Counted from the first letter of the stretch, positions 26,875-35,454 are shown. The stretch: 43,536 nt of DNA from an uncultured Blautia sp. (GCA_945864225.1 CAMBAL010000017.1:1-43536); one strand, 5' to 3'. The notes: generated by a model not told the origin, from the letters alone. Numbers and translations: made by a program.

Positions 26875-27680
26875 TGACAGAGATGAAATTTGACGAAAAG
26901 ACAATTTCAGATGCGATACATACGAAATGGGCGGGTAAAACCGTCCATTTTGTGGAAGAAGTGGATTCTACCAATGAGTGGGCGAAGAAACTGGGAAAAG
27001 ACGGTGCAGAGCACGGCACTCTTGCAGTGGCGGATTATCAGTCGGCAGGCAAGGGACGTCTCGGTCGGAGATGGACGGCACCTTCCGGAAGCTGTGTTAC
27101 CATGAGTATCCTTCTTCGACCGGATTTTGAACCTCAGTATGCGCCTATGCTGACGGTTGTGATGGGCTTGTCTGTTGCGCAGGCGGCTCAGAAAATAGGT
27201 GTGGAGACGCTGATTAAATGGCCGAATGATGTGGTGGTTTCCCGAAAGAAAATCTGCGGAATTCTCACAGAAATGAGCGTTGAGGAAGGTAATATCCGAT
27301 ATGTGGTGAGTGGAGTGGGAATCAATGTGAATCTGGATACGATTCCGGATGAACTGGCAGACAAAGCGACCTCTCTTTATCTGGAGACAGGGAAGAAGTT
27401 TGACAGGAATGAGATGATCGCATACGTAATGGAAGCTTTTGAACAGAATTACGAAAAATTTGCAAAAACCTGTGACCTGACTTTTTTGCAGGAAGATTAT
27501 AATCGTATGCTGGCAAACCTGGGACAGCCGGTGCGTGTGCTGGATCCGATTACTCCTTATGAAGGGATTGCCCGGGGAATTGATGAGAAGGGTGAGCTGA
27601 TCGTAGAGAAGACGGACGGTACGAGGATATGTGTCAGTGCCGGGGAAGTATCGGTACGCGGATTATACAGCTATGTGTGA
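26871..27680 (+). CDS. birA: Biotin--protein ligase (no DNA-binding domain)
   Basis: Attaches biotin to carboxylase carrier domains, 269 residues. It starts directly with the ligase domain ([14 protein letters not shown]), contains the biotinyl-AMP loop [10 protein letters not shown] (about 60-69), the catalytic IKWPNDVVV with its Lys (about 115-123), KICGILTEM and [10 protein letters not shown], and ends with a small SH3-like C domain. There is no N-terminal helix-turn-helix, so it is a group I ligase and not a repressor. Start ATG 26871 overlaps argF. Its last ten codons and stop are the first unit of a 44-bp tandem repeat. Confidence 0.92.
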   Translation: MMTEMKFDEKTISDAIHTKWAGKTVHFVEEVDSTNEWAKKLGKDGAEHGTLAVADYQSAGKGRLGRRWTAPSGSCVTMSILLRPDFEPQYAPMLTVVMGLSVAQAAQKIGVETLIKWPNDVVVSRKKICGILTEMSVEEGNIRYVVSGVGINVNLDTIPDELADKATSLYLETGKKFDRNEMIAYVMEAFEQNYEKFAKTCDLTFLQEDYNRMLANLGQPVRVLDPITPYEGIARGIDEKGELIVEKTDGTRICVSAGEVSVRGLYSYV

Positions 27681-27751
27681 GAAATGAGGAGTCATCGGTA
27701 TGCGGATTATACCGTTATGTGTGAGAGATAAGAAGCCATCGGTGCGTGGAT
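27651..27751 (+). repeat. 44-bp tandem repeat spanning the birA stop codon
   Basis: TCGGTacGCGGATTATAC begins at 27651, again at 27695 and, partly, at 27739 (TCGGTGCGTGGAT), exactly 44 bases apart. The first unit contains the birA C terminus and TGA (27678-27680). Later units are out of the birA frame and create a false in-frame extension upstream of the next gene. Confidence 0.9.
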
Positions 27752-27762
27752 ATGGAGGAATT

Positions 27763-28137
27763 ATGTATCAGGAAAATATTGTGCTCTGCGGAGCAAGCGC
27801 TTATGAACAGAAATTTTATTTTAATCATGATTTCGATTCCCTTCCGGAACATGTGAAACAGGAACTGCAGGTTCTCTGTGTACTTTATACGGAAGAAATC
27901 GGAGGAATCCTGACACTGGAATTTGATGAACAAGGACATCTTCAGTTTAAGACAGAAGCAGAGGACAGTGATGGATTTTTTGATGAGATCGGCAGTGTGC
28001 TGAAAATCAAAAAAATTCAGACGGAAAAAAGAGAATTGCTGGAATCTCTGGAAATTTACTACCGGGTATTTTTCCTTGGGGAGATTCCGGATGAGGAACT
28101 GCAGAAAAAAGTGGATTCTGTGGATAAAGAGGAATAA
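27763..28137 (+). CDS. Small conserved protein of unknown function (DUF6145-like)
   Basis: Acidic cytoplasmic protein of 124 residues without membrane segments or known catalytic motifs. It reads MYQENIVLCGASAYEQKFYF and ends in a charged helix. It resembles small Lachnospiraceae proteins filed under DUF6145; that label is from memory. I start it at 27763, with tggagg at 27751-27756, because the upstream in-frame codons (from 27700) lie in the duplicated birA tail. It sits 3 bases before the dus gene, so the two are coupled. Confidence 0.75.
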   Translation: MYQENIVLCGASAYEQKFYFNHDFDSLPEHVKQELQVLCVLYTEEIGGILTLEFDEQGHLQFKTEAEDSDGFFDEIGSVLKIKKIQTEKRELLESLEIYYRVFFLGEIPDEELQKKVDSVDKEE

Positions 28138-28140
28138 ATC

Positions 28141-29109
28141 ATGCAGATGCGGTGGAAAATCGGTGATGTGCAGATGGAAAATCCCTTTGTACTGGCACCT
28201 ATGGCCGGTGTAACGGATCTTCCTTTCCGAAAACTCTGCAAAGAACAGGGAGCCGGTCTGATCTGTATGGAAATGGTCAGCGCCAAGGCAATTTCTTTTC
28301 ATAATAAAAATACAGAGGCGCTCATGGAAATTGATCCCTGCGAGCATCCGGTGTCCATGCAGCTTTTTGGCAGTGAACCGGAGCTGATGGCACGGGTGGC
28401 AGCTGAAATTGAGGGGCGTCCTTTTGACATTCTGGACATTAATATGGGATGTCCGGTGCCGAAGGTAGTAAATAACGGGGAGGGTTCCGCCCTTCTGAAA
28501 AATCCTGCGCTGATCAGAGAAATCGTGACTGGGGTTTCTCATGCAATAAAAAAACCGGTAACTGTAAAAGTCCGTATCGGATTTGAAGGTTATCCGGTAG
28601 ATGTAGTGGAAATTGCAAAAATCGTGGAGGATTCCGGTGCGGCGGCGATTGCTGTTCACGGAAGAACCAGACAGCAGTATTATTCCGGTCAGGCTGACTG
28701 GGATGCAATCCGGAGAGTGAAAGAGGCGGTTTCTATTCCTGTAATCGGCAACGGTGATGTGGACTCTCCGTTAAAAGCTGAAAAAATGATGGAAGAAACA
28801 GGATGTGACGCTGTGATGATCGGAAGGGCAGTGCGTGGGAATCCATGGATTTTCCGGGAGCTGCAGCATTATTTGGCAACAGGGGAATTGCTGGAGAGAC
28901 CTTCTGTTTCTGAAATCCGGGAGATGATTCTTCGTCACGCAAGGGCACAGATTGAACTGAAGGGAGAATTTACCGGAATCCGGGAAATGCGCAAGCATGT
29001 GGCATGGTATACTGCAGGCATGCGTCACAGTGCGGGATTACGCCGGGAATCCAATACCATTGCAAGCTACGGGGAACTGGAAGGTCTGCTTGAGAAACTT
29101 GGAGGATGA
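28141..29109 (+). CDS. dusB: tRNA-dihydrouridine synthase (DusB-like)
   Basis: FMN enzyme of 322 residues that reduces uridine in tRNA. The FMN/N-terminal motif PMAGVTDLPFRKLC is near residues 20-33. The catalytic Cys lies in DINMGCPVPKVVNNGEGSA (about 98-116). KVRIGFEG, AVHGRTRQQYYSGQADW and IGNGDVDS are the remaining FMN-site motifs. Length and motifs fit DusB. Coupled to the preceding gene (3-base gap) and overlapping the following membrane-protein gene by 4 bases. Confidence 0.93.
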   Translation: MQMRWKIGDVQMENPFVLAPMAGVTDLPFRKLCKEQGAGLICMEMVSAKAISFHNKNTEALMEIDPCEHPVSMQLFGSEPELMARVAAEIEGRPFDILDINMGCPVPKVVNNGEGSALLKNPALIREIVTGVSHAIKKPVTVKVRIGFEGYPVDVVEIAKIVEDSGAAAIAVHGRTRQQYYSGQADWDAIRRVKEAVSIPVIGNGDVDSPLKAEKMMEETGCDAVMIGRAVRGNPWIFRELQHYLATGELLERPSVSEIREMILRHARAQIELKGEFTGIREMRKHVAWYTAGMRHSAGLRRESNTIASYGELEGLLEKLGG

Positions 29110-30458
29110 CCGTTACGAAACAAAAGAAATGGAATGGAAAATATTTCGGGATAATTATGGTCATCGTACTTTTGGTGATGGCAGGTATTTTTATGTACCA
29201 GGAAAATTCCGGGATAAGCCGGAAACAGGAAGATGGTACGAGCCGGGAGGTCAGTGAAAGTATTGAAGATGAAAAAAGTGTGGAAGTCGATGAAAGTGCA
29301 GATGACGAGGATGTCCCGACAAGTGCTGTGGATTCGGATATTTATGCACAAGAAGGGATTCTCCATCTGAGGGTGCTGCAGCATGGAGGTTCGGAGAATG
29401 ATCGATTTACGCTGGTTATTCGGATCAATGACGAGAAGTATCAGGGGAAAGTTATCGTAGATGGTACAGAAATAACGACAGATGACGGAAAAGTGAAACT
29501 GAAAGGCGGCCAGAGAGCGGAAGTCGGCGGCATTGCATATGGAAGCAGTTACCATGTTATACAAAAAAAGGATATTTCTTATACAACCACGGCAAATGGA
29601 ACAGACACGCAGGAAACAGACGGGGTAATCAGTGAAGACTGCCCGGAAGCAACGGAAGTATTTGTCAATACGCTCGGCAGAGGAAGTATGACTCTTGGAT
29701 ATACCTGTGAATCGGGAATGAATTGTCCGTTTATGCCGTTTACAGTCAGAATCGGCGGAGATTTATATGACGGAACAGTTCATATCGGTGACGCGGAAAT
29801 TTCGGTGACGGATGGTATTGTCTGGCTGACAGAGAATAAAACTGCAGAATTTAGTGATATTCCTTTTGGCACTGCTTACGAAATTACGGTGCAGAAATAT
29901 GGAAATTATTCAGTGACAGTAGATGGTATGGAAATTTGTGAAGATTCCGGAATCGTCAGCGGACAGAATGAAAAACCGGAAGTGAATTTTGAAATCGGCG
30001 GATTATACTTGCCGGAAAACAATGCAGCGGAAAGTGATTCATCGTCAGAAGCCATGGAAAATGATTCATTATCAGAAGCCATGGAAAGTGATTTATCATC
30101 AGATACTATGGAAAGCCATTCAGGAAAGACCACGATTGTGGAAATAATCAACACAGGATTTGCCGGAACTGTTTTTCTGAAAGTAAAGGATGGCACTGGA
30201 AATCCAATCGAAGGTATCCGGTATCAGCTTTTTGCAAAGGGAGTTTCCCAAGGGGAAATATCAGAATGCTGGGAAACATATGACAGGGATGAGGAAAATG
30301 GAATTTATACAACAAATTCTGCAGGTGTTTTGATGGCACCAAATCTGCCGGCAAATGAGTATTATTTTGCAGAACTGAAAAATCCGGATAGTTATGAATT
30401 TTCCGGGAAAAAATATGTTTTTGCGGTAACACAAAGGAAGATTTACATCAAAAGCTGA
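29106..30458 (+). CDS. Membrane-anchored protein with Cna-B/prealbumin-like domains
   Basis: Surface-type protein of 450 residues. After a basic N terminus there is one membrane helix (YFGIIMVIVLLVMAGIFMY, about 14-32). Then comes an acidic linker rich in Glu/Asp/Ser, and two related domains of about 110 residues, each with a GTxxxT/DGxVxL beta pattern (TDDGKVKLKGGQRAE; VTDGIVWLTENKTAE) like pilin-associated Cna-B folds. A 9-residue repeat with SEAMENDS/SEAMESDL follows (27 bp, three copies, 30043-30123). A final SpaA-like domain starts VFLKVKDGTGNPIEGIRYQL. There is no LPXTG sorting signal, so anchoring is by the N-terminal helix. It overlaps dusB by 4 bases; its role is unknown. Confidence 0.7.
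   Translation: MTVTKQKKWNGKYFGIIMVIVLLVMAGIFMYQENSGISRKQEDGTSREVSESIEDEKSVEVDESADDEDVPTSAVDSDIYAQEGILHLRVLQHGGSENDRFTLVIRINDEKYQGKVIVDGTEITTDDGKVKLKGGQRAEVGGIAYGSSYHVIQKKDISYTTTANGTDTQETDGVISEDCPEATEVFVNTLGRGSMTLGYTCESGMNCPFMPFTVRIGGDLYDGTVHIGDAEISVTDGIVWLTENKTAEFSDIPFGTAYEITVQKYGNYSVTVDGMEICEDSGIVSGQNEKPEVNFEIGGLYLPENNAAESDSSSEAMENDSLSEAMESDLSSDTMESHSGKTTIVEIINTGFAGTVFLKVKDGTGNPIEGIRYQLFAKGVSQGEISECWETYDRDEENGIYTTNSAGVLMAPNLPANEYYFAELKNPDSYEFSGKKYVFAVTQRKIYIKS
30043..30123 (+). repeat. 27-bp in-frame coding repeat
   Basis: Three copies of a 27-base unit encoding D-S/L-S/L-S-E/D-A/T-M-E-N/S in the linker before the last domain of the Cna-B-like protein. In-frame, so the linker length can vary without breaking the gene. 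Confidence 0.85.
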
Positions 30459-30540
30459 AAAGGTTTTCTCATACAGAAGCTGAAAAGATTTTCTCATACA
30501 AAAGCTGAAACGTTTTTTCTCATAAAGCAGAAACACGGTC
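30453..30540 (+). repeat. 25-bp tandem repeat spanning a stop codon
   Basis: AGCTGAAA starts at 30453, 30478 and 30503 (25-base period), with a degenerate fourth copy (AGCAGAAA) at 30526. Each unit continues with a TTTTCTCATAC-like stretch. The first unit contains the TGA (30456-30458) of the Cna-B-like gene. Confidence 0.9.
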
Positions 30541-30550
30541 TTTCTCACAC

Positions 30551-30579
30551 TTGACAACACAGATGATTTTATGTATAAT
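30551..30579 (+). promoter_or_regulatory. Consensus sigma-A promoter of greA
   Basis: Perfect TTGACA (30551-30556), 17-base spacer, perfect TATAAT (30574-30579). A leader of about 155 bases to greA includes a small CCCTTTT/AAAAGGG hairpin (about 30612-30630). The strongest promoter visible in the window. Confidence 0.9.
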
Positions 30580-30742
30580 ACAGAAATTGCGAGTATCCTG
30601 GCATAAGTCTACCCTTTTTTAGGAAAAGGGCAGAGGCACATCTATTGATATCTGATCGTGCCGGATATGAGATGCAATGGAATTTCCGGATTGTGGAAAA
30701 GCATCGGCGATTCAGATCCGGGCAGGAAAGGGAGTAAGGAAT

Positions 30743-31225
30743 ATGGAAGAAAAGAAGAACTTACTAACTTATGCAGGACTTAAAAAATTAGAAGAAGAGC
30801 TGCATGACTTAAAGGTAGTAAAAAGAAAAGAAGTAGCAGGAAAAATTAAAGAAGCCAGAGAACAGGGCGACTTATCTGAAAATGCAGAGTATGATGCAGC
30901 TAAAGATGAACAGAGAGATATTGAAGCACGTATTGAAGAAATCGAAAAAATCCTGAAAAATGCCGAGGTCGTCGTAGAAGATGAAGTCGATCTTGACAGA
31001 ATCAGTGTTGGATGTAAAGTTAAAGTTTACGATGTGGAGTTTGATGAAGAAATCGAACTTAAGATCGTAGGCTCTACAGAAGCAAACAGCCTTCAGGGCA
31101 AAATCTCCAATGAATCCCCTGTAGGCAAGGCACTGATCGGTGCACATACCGGTGATACTGTAGACGTGGAGATGCCGTCCGGAGTGATGCAGTACAAAGT
31201 TTTGGAAATCCAGAGAAACATTTAA
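30743..31225 (+). CDS. greA: Transcription elongation factor GreA
   Basis: Rescues backtracked RNA polymerase by stimulating transcript cleavage, 160 residues, normal length. The N-terminal coiled coil has LTYAGLKKLEEELHDLK and the tip region REQGDLSENAEYDAAKDEQ with its acidic residues (about 41-52). The C-terminal FKBP-like domain ends SPVGKALIGAHTGDTVDVEM. I start at ATG 30743 with gggag 30730-30734; the in-frame codons upstream have no family similarity. lysS follows after 23 bases, a common pairing. Confidence 0.95.
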   Translation: MEEKKNLLTYAGLKKLEEELHDLKVVKRKEVAGKIKEAREQGDLSENAEYDAAKDEQRDIEARIEEIEKILKNAEVVVEDEVDLDRISVGCKVKVYDVEFDEEIELKIVGSTEANSLQGKISNESPVGKALIGAHTGDTVDVEMPSGVMQYKVLEIQRNI

Positions 31226-31248
31226 ACAATATATAAGGAGGCACTAAG

Positions 31249-32736
31249 GTGGCAGAGCAGAAGAAGCAGGAGCAGGATTTAAATCAGTTGCGATCAGTCC
31301 GCCGCGAGAAACTGGCAGATTTACAGGCAAATGGCAAAGATCCATTTAAAATCGTAAAATATGATGTAACACATCACAGCCAGGAAGTCAAAGACCATTT
31401 CGAAGAACTGGAAGGCAAGACCATTACTGTAGCAGGTCGTATGATGTCCAAACGTGTAATGGGAAAAGCTTCTTTTTGTCATGTACAGGATAAAGAAGGA
31501 ACCATCCAGTCCTATGTGGCAAGAGACAGCCTGGGAGAAGATCCGTACAAAGATTTCAAGAAATTGGACGTTGGCGATATCGTAGGAATCAAAGGCGAAG
31601 TATTTAAAACCAAGACAGGAGAAATTTCTATCCATGCTTCGGAAGTAACACTTCTGTCCAAGAGCCTTCAGGTGCTTCCGGAGAAATTCCATGGTCTGAC
31701 CAATACAGATCTCCGTTATCGTCAGAGATACGTAGACCTGATCATGAACCCGGAAGTAAAAGATACCTTTATCAAGCGTTCCAAGATTTTGAGTGCAATT
31801 CGCAGATACCTGGGAGATCAGGGCTTCATGGAAGTGGAGACTCCTATGCTGGTATCCAATGCCGGCGGTGCTGCGGCACGTCCTTTTGAAACACATTTCA
31901 ATGCACTTGATGAAGACCTGAAACTTCGTATTTCCCTGGAACTTTATCTGAAACGACTGATCGTCGGGGGTCTGGAGAAAGTTTACGAAATCGGTCGTGT
32001 ATTCCGTAACGAGGGTCTTGATACCCGTCATAATCCGGAATTCACTCTGATGGAGCTTTATCAGGCATATACCGATTATCACGGCATGATGGATCTGACC
32101 GAGAATCTGTACCGCTATGTGGCACAGGAAGTTCTTGGCACAACCACCATTACCTACAATGGTATTGAAATGGATCTCGGCAAACCGTTTGAGAGAATTA
32201 CCATGCTGGATGCAGTTAAGAAATATTCCGGTGTGGACTTCAATGAAATCCATACTCTGGAAGAGGCAAGAGCCGTGGCAAAAGAGCATCACATCGAATA
32301 TGAGGAACGTCATAAGAAAGGTGATATCCTGAACCTGTTCTTCGAGGAATATGTAGAAGAACATCTGATTCAGCCGACTTTTGTTATGGATCATCCAATT
32401 GAGATTTCTCCTCTTACCAAGAAGAAACCGGAGAATCCGGAATATGTAGAGCGTTTCGAATTTTTCATGAACGGCTGGGAAATGGCCAACGCTTATTCCG
32501 AGCTGAACGACCCGATCGATCAGAGAGAACGTTTCAAAGCCCAGGAAGAGCAGCTTGCCCAGGGTGACGAAGAAGCCAACACCACAGATGAAGACTTCCT
32601 TAACGCACTTGAAATCGGTATGCCTCCGACAGGCGGAATCGGATTCGGAATCGACAGAATGTGCATGCTGCTGACAGACAGCGCTGCAATTCGTGATGTA
32701 TTGCTGTTCCCGACGATGAAGTCATTAGACAAATAA
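31249..32736 (+). CDS. lysS: Lysyl-tRNA synthetase, class II
   Basis: Charges tRNA-Lys, 495 residues. The N-terminal OB-fold anticodon domain is at about 60-150 ([18 protein letters not shown]). Class II motif 2 reads [19 protein letters not shown] and motif 3 [12 protein letters not shown]. The start is GTG with aaggagg at 31235-31241. Probably cotranscribed with greA. A stem without T-run sits right after the stop, apparently cut off by the integrated element downstream. Confidence 0.97.
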   Translation: MAEQKKQEQDLNQLRSVRREKLADLQANGKDPFKIVKYDVTHHSQEVKDHFEELEGKTITVAGRMMSKRVMGKASFCHVQDKEGTIQSYVARDSLGEDPYKDFKKLDVGDIVGIKGEVFKTKTGEISIHASEVTLLSKSLQVLPEKFHGLTNTDLRYRQRYVDLIMNPEVKDTFIKRSKILSAIRRYLGDQGFMEVETPMLVSNAGGAAARPFETHFNALDEDLKLRISLELYLKRLIVGGLEKVYEIGRVFRNEGLDTRHNPEFTLMELYQAYTDYHGMMDLTENLYRYVAQEVLGTTTITYNGIEMDLGKPFERITMLDAVKKYSGVDFNEIHTLEEARAVAKEHHIEYEERHKKGDILNLFFEEYVEEHLIQPTFVMDHPIEISPLTKKKPENPEYVERFEFFMNGWEMANAYSELNDPIDQRERFKAQEEQLAQGDEEANTTDEDFLNALEIGMPPTGGIGFGIDRMCMLLTDSAAIRDVLLFPTMKSLDK

Positions 32737-32896
32737 ATACCCATTTTATGCGGGTATCGAGGCTATCAAAGAAAAAAGTACAGCAAGAGTACAGCAAAAT
32801 TGTACTTGATAATGCTCGAAAATACTCGATAATACCGAGTCGATAGAATCGAAGTATCCAGCTTGGCAAAAAGAAAATCATATATTTGCACTTATT
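32737..32896 (+). other. Probable left junction of the integrated element, repeat-rich
   Basis: A hairpin ATACCC/GGGTAT (32737-32742 and 32752-32757) begins right after the lysS stop but has no T-run, as if the native terminator had been cut. After it come direct repeats (agtacagca at 32778 and again about 14 bases later) facing an inverted copy (tgtact), and overlapping inverted repeats around ctcgataataccgag (about 32824-32838). Such repeats fit a recombinase attachment region. No gene is visible here. Confidence 0.45.
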
Positions 32897-32940
32897 AAGG
32901 ACACTTTTCTAAGAGAAATCTTAGGAGGGTGTCCTTTTTT
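32897..32940 (+). terminator. Strong terminator downstream of lysS
   Basis: aaggacac (32897-32904) pairs with gtgtcctt (32929-32936). The helix continues through G-U pairs to ctaaga/tcttag and closes on a GAAA tetraloop (32915-32918). Six T's follow. The rest of the gap, 32941-33089, holds a small GAGAC-GATA-GTCTC hairpin (about 33002-33015), a repeated agcttcaatg (about 33038 and 33053) and no convincing gene. Confidence 0.85.
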
Positions 32941-33089
32941 GCGCGGGCAATGAGGATAGTGCTCTGCTTGCAGGAGCATTTGACGAATGCCGCGACAGTG
33001 AGAGACGATAGTCTCGAACGGCTGGTGAGTCCTTTAAGCAGCTTCAATGCAAAGCTTCAATGAAACAATGAATCAAGGAGGAATCGAAC

Positions 33090-33416
33090 ATGGCAATGAA
33101 AAAGAGCAGAATGATGAAGGTTTATGGGCAGAGCGGATACCGCTATAAGGCGACACCAACAATCATGCTGAAGGGACAGTGGCTGAAAGACCTGGGGTTT
33201 GATATTGGAGATTACATTTCGGTCAGCTGTGAGAACGGCAAGCTGATTATCACGCCGGATGCTGAGAGAGCAGCACTGGCAGAGGCGGAGGCTTCCTTTA
33301 TGGTACAGGAGACGAAGAAGCTGCAGCGACGCTTTGAGCAGGAAAAGGCGAGGCTTCACGCGCAATTCGTGGCAGAGCAGGCAGCAGTGTACGGTGTATG
33401 TGAGGAGGTGCAGTGA
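33090..33416 (+). CDS. SymE-like protein of the mobile-element maintenance module
   Basis: Protein of 108 residues. Residues about 20-55 form a SymE/AbrB-like beta domain: ATPTIMLKGQWLKDLGFDIG then DYISVSCENGKLIITPD. The rest is a charged helix. SymE of E. coli is an SOS-induced toxin; homologues in clostridial integrative elements commonly sit just before parA, as here, and their function there is not established. Ribosome site aaggagg 33075-33081. The parA start follows after 2 bases. Confidence 0.75.
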   Translation: MAMKKSRMMKVYGQSGYRYKATPTIMLKGQWLKDLGFDIGDYISVSCENGKLIITPDAERAALAEAEASFMVQETKKLQRRFEQEKARLHAQFVAEQAAVYGVCEEVQ

Positions 33417-33418
33417 TT

Positions 33419-34204
33419 ATGGCAAAGATATATATGATTGGATCCTTTAAGGGCGGTGTGGGCAAATCTGTTTCTACCATCAATCTGGCTTATTCATTGG
33501 CTGAGATGGGCAAAAAGGTACTGGCAGTGGATTTTGACAGCCAGGCAAACTTAACCACCTGCTTTGGCGTGGATGATGTGACGGCGATTCCGGTAACAAT
33601 CGGAGATCTTATGATGGCGCAGATTGAGGATGAGGCGATGCCGGAGCCTTCGGAATATATCATGAGCCGCAATGGTGTGGATTTTATACCTTCTTCCATG
33701 GTGCTTTCGGCAGTGGATTCTAAACTGCGCCTGGAGATGGGAGCCGAGGGGATGCTCGGCAGAATCTTGGATCCGCTTCGGGATTTTTATGATGTGATTT
33801 TAATCGACACTTGTCCTTCACTTGGATCTCTGACAATCAATGCGATGGCTGCGGCTGATGAAGTAATCATTGCAGTAAATCCTCAGCTTCTGGCGATGAT
33901 GGGACTTCAGGATTTTCTGAAGACTGTGAGCAAGATCAAAAATCGTATCAATAATAAGCTGCAGGTGGCAGGAATCCTTCTGACAATGTGCGATGCCAGA
34001 ACCAACCTTTGCAAGGTAATCACAGAGGAAGTGGCTGAGACCTTCCTGGGACAAATCCGGATTTTCAAAAGCATGGTTCCGAGCACGGTCAAGGTTGGCG
34101 AATCTGTTTATTACAGTGAGCCGCTTATCGAGTACGCACCGGAAAATAAGGCCTGCGAGGCATACAGAAATCTTGCAAAGGAGTTGATGAACGATGAAGG
34201 CTGA
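33419..34204 (+). CDS. parA: ParA-family partition ATPase
   Basis: Deviant Walker ATPase of 261 residues acting in DNA partition of a plasmid-like or integrative element. The deviant Walker A motif is FKGGVGKSVSTINLA (Lys11 and Lys16). The A' motif is VDFDSQANLTTCFG and Walker B is DVILIDTCPSLGSLT. There is no N-terminal helix-turn-helix, as in Soj-type ParA. I use ATG 33419 with gaggagg 33402-33408; a GTG at 33413 overlaps the previous stop. It overlaps parB by 11 bases. Confidence 0.92.
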   Translation: MAKIYMIGSFKGGVGKSVSTINLAYSLAEMGKKVLAVDFDSQANLTTCFGVDDVTAIPVTIGDLMMAQIEDEAMPEPSEYIMSRNGVDFIPSSMVLSAVDSKLRLEMGAEGMLGRILDPLRDFYDVILIDTCPSLGSLTINAMAAADEVIIAVNPQLLAMMGLQDFLKTVSKIKNRINNKLQVAGILLTMCDARTNLCKVITEEVAETFLGQIRIFKSMVPSTVKVGESVYYSEPLIEYAPENKACEAYRNLAKELMNDEG

Positions 34205-35171
34205 TGCACCAAAAAGAAAAATCTTTTCTGATGCAGTAGACCTGCTGGCGGGAGATCCGCCGGCAGGTGCTGCTGTAGGCGGAGTAGAAATGCTTGATAT
34301 CAATGAAATCAGACCATTTCATGATCATCCTTTTCATCTGTATGAGGGAGAACGCCTGGATGATATGGTGGAGAGCATTAAAGAGCACGGTATTTTAAAT
34401 CCGGTGATTGTACGGAAAATGCATTACGGATATGAGATGCTTTCCGGGCATAACAGACAGAATGCAGGTAAACTGGCAGGGCTTACACAGATACCGGCAA
34501 TCGTGAAGGAAAATCTGTCAGACGCAGATGCCTATGTGTATGTGATCGAGACAAATTTGATGCAAAGATCCTTTACAGATTTGTCAGTCTCTGAAAAGGC
34601 AGCAGTGCTGGCAGAGCGTTATGACAAGGTTCTGTATCAGAGGAAACGGGATGAAATCATGGAAGAACTGAAGGCGCTGGAGGGTGGCGATGAAAAAGGT
34701 GGTCATAGTGACCACCTTTCAAAGAACCGTGACAGCCTGGGACAGGAATATGGTTTGTCCGGTAGTTCCGTTGCCAGGCTCCTTCGGGTAAATCAGCTGA
34801 TTCCTGAGATTAAGGAAATGTTGGACCTTGGAAAGATGCAGCTGATGGCAGCAGTTCAGCTTTCCTATCTGCCAGAGCAGGCGCAAAAGCTAGCGCTGGA
34901 GGCTTCAGAGAAATCCGGTGTGGCGATCAATAAAGATATCGCCGCAAAGGTCCGGAAGGCTCCGATGACAGAAAAAGCGATCCTGGAGGCGATTGCAGGG
35001 AAGCAGCCTGAAGTGGATCCGGTGCTTGGCGTGGTAGAAGAAAAGTCTGCGCCAAAACCAATTAGATTATCTGCAGGTATCAGGGAAAAGTATTTTCAGG
35101 ATACTGATCCGAAAGAGGTGGAAGCGATTATCGACAAGGCATTAGCGGCCTGGTTCAAGAAGAAACGATGA
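34194..35171 (+). CDS. parB: ParB-family partition protein
   Basis: Centromere-binding protein of 325 residues. The N-terminal nuclease-like/CTPase domain contains IRPFHDHPFHLYEGERLDDM, LNPVIVRKM, GHNRQNAGKLAG (CTP-site-like GxxR) and VIETNLMQRSF. The helix-turn-helix region is near YGLSGSSVARLLRVNQL (about 187-203). Overlaps parA, so coupled. Inside the gene (34695-34719) is a perfect 11-bp inverted repeat with a 3-base centre; see findings. Ribosome site aaggag 34178-34183. Confidence 0.92.
   Translation: MKADAPKRKIFSDAVDLLAGDPPAGAAVGGVEMLDINEIRPFHDHPFHLYEGERLDDMVESIKEHGILNPVIVRKMHYGYEMLSGHNRQNAGKLAGLTQIPAIVKENLSDADAYVYVIETNLMQRSFTDLSVSEKAAVLAERYDKVLYQRKRDEIMEELKALEGGDEKGGHSDHLSKNRDSLGQEYGLSGSSVARLLRVNQLIPEIKEMLDLGKMQLMAAVQLSYLPEQAQKLALEASEKSGVAINKDIAAKVRKAPMTEKAILEAIAGKQPEVDPVLGVVEEKSAPKPIRLSAGIREKYFQDTDPKEVEAIIDKALAAWFKKKR
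34695..34719. promoter_or_regulatory. Perfect palindrome within parB, candidate ParB site
   Basis: aaaggtggtca and tgaccaccttt (11 bp each) around a central TAG. It encodes KGGHSDHLS of ParB. Size and symmetry fit a centromere (parS-like) or operator site, but the sequence is not the chromosomal parS consensus. Confidence 0.4.
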
Positions 35172-35181
35172 GGAGGCGTGT

Positions 35182-35454
35182 ATGTTTGACAGCGAACAGT
35201 TAAAGCAGGTAGATCCTGCATATTTCAATATCATAGTGGCTGATGACATGGACGTGACAATTCAGAGCAGAAACACCGGTCACTATTGGTATCTGCACTG
35301 CACCGGTTATCCGAATGAAGGCTCCTGCGTGATCTTCCACAAGCACAGATTCAGCCATCCGTATCACCAGCATGGCCGGGGGAACAGCCTCCGGCAGGCG
35401 ATACGGAGCATTCAGAGCCATGATAGGTGGCAGATGAATGGGAGACATCCATAA
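35182..35454 (+). CDS. Small protein of unknown function in the partition module
   Basis: Protein of 90 residues with good ribosome site gaggagg (35169-35175), 10 bases after parB. No membrane segment. It is rich in His, Tyr and Cys: HYWYLHCTGYPNEGSCVIFH followed by KHRFSHPYHQHGRG. The Cys/His pattern could bind a metal, but I recognise no family with certainty. The position suggests it belongs to the element's maintenance operon. Confidence 0.65.
   Translation: MFDSEQLKQVDPAYFNIIVADDMDVTIQSRNTGHYWYLHCTGYPNEGSCVIFHKHRFSHPYHQHGRGNSLRQAIRSIQSHDRWQMNGRHP

Noticed and set aside
27700-27762. N-terminal extension of the small conserved protein
   Set aside because: These codons are a copy of the birA 3' end; the ribosome site supports ATG 27763.
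31226-31248. T-box riboswitch before lysS
   Set aside because: The gap from greA is only 23 bases and holds just the ribosome site; I also recognised no tRNA or rRNA gene in the window.
32950-33063. Small forward frame before the SymE-like gene
   Set aside because: No ribosome site and no recognisable pattern; overlaps small repeats and a hairpin.
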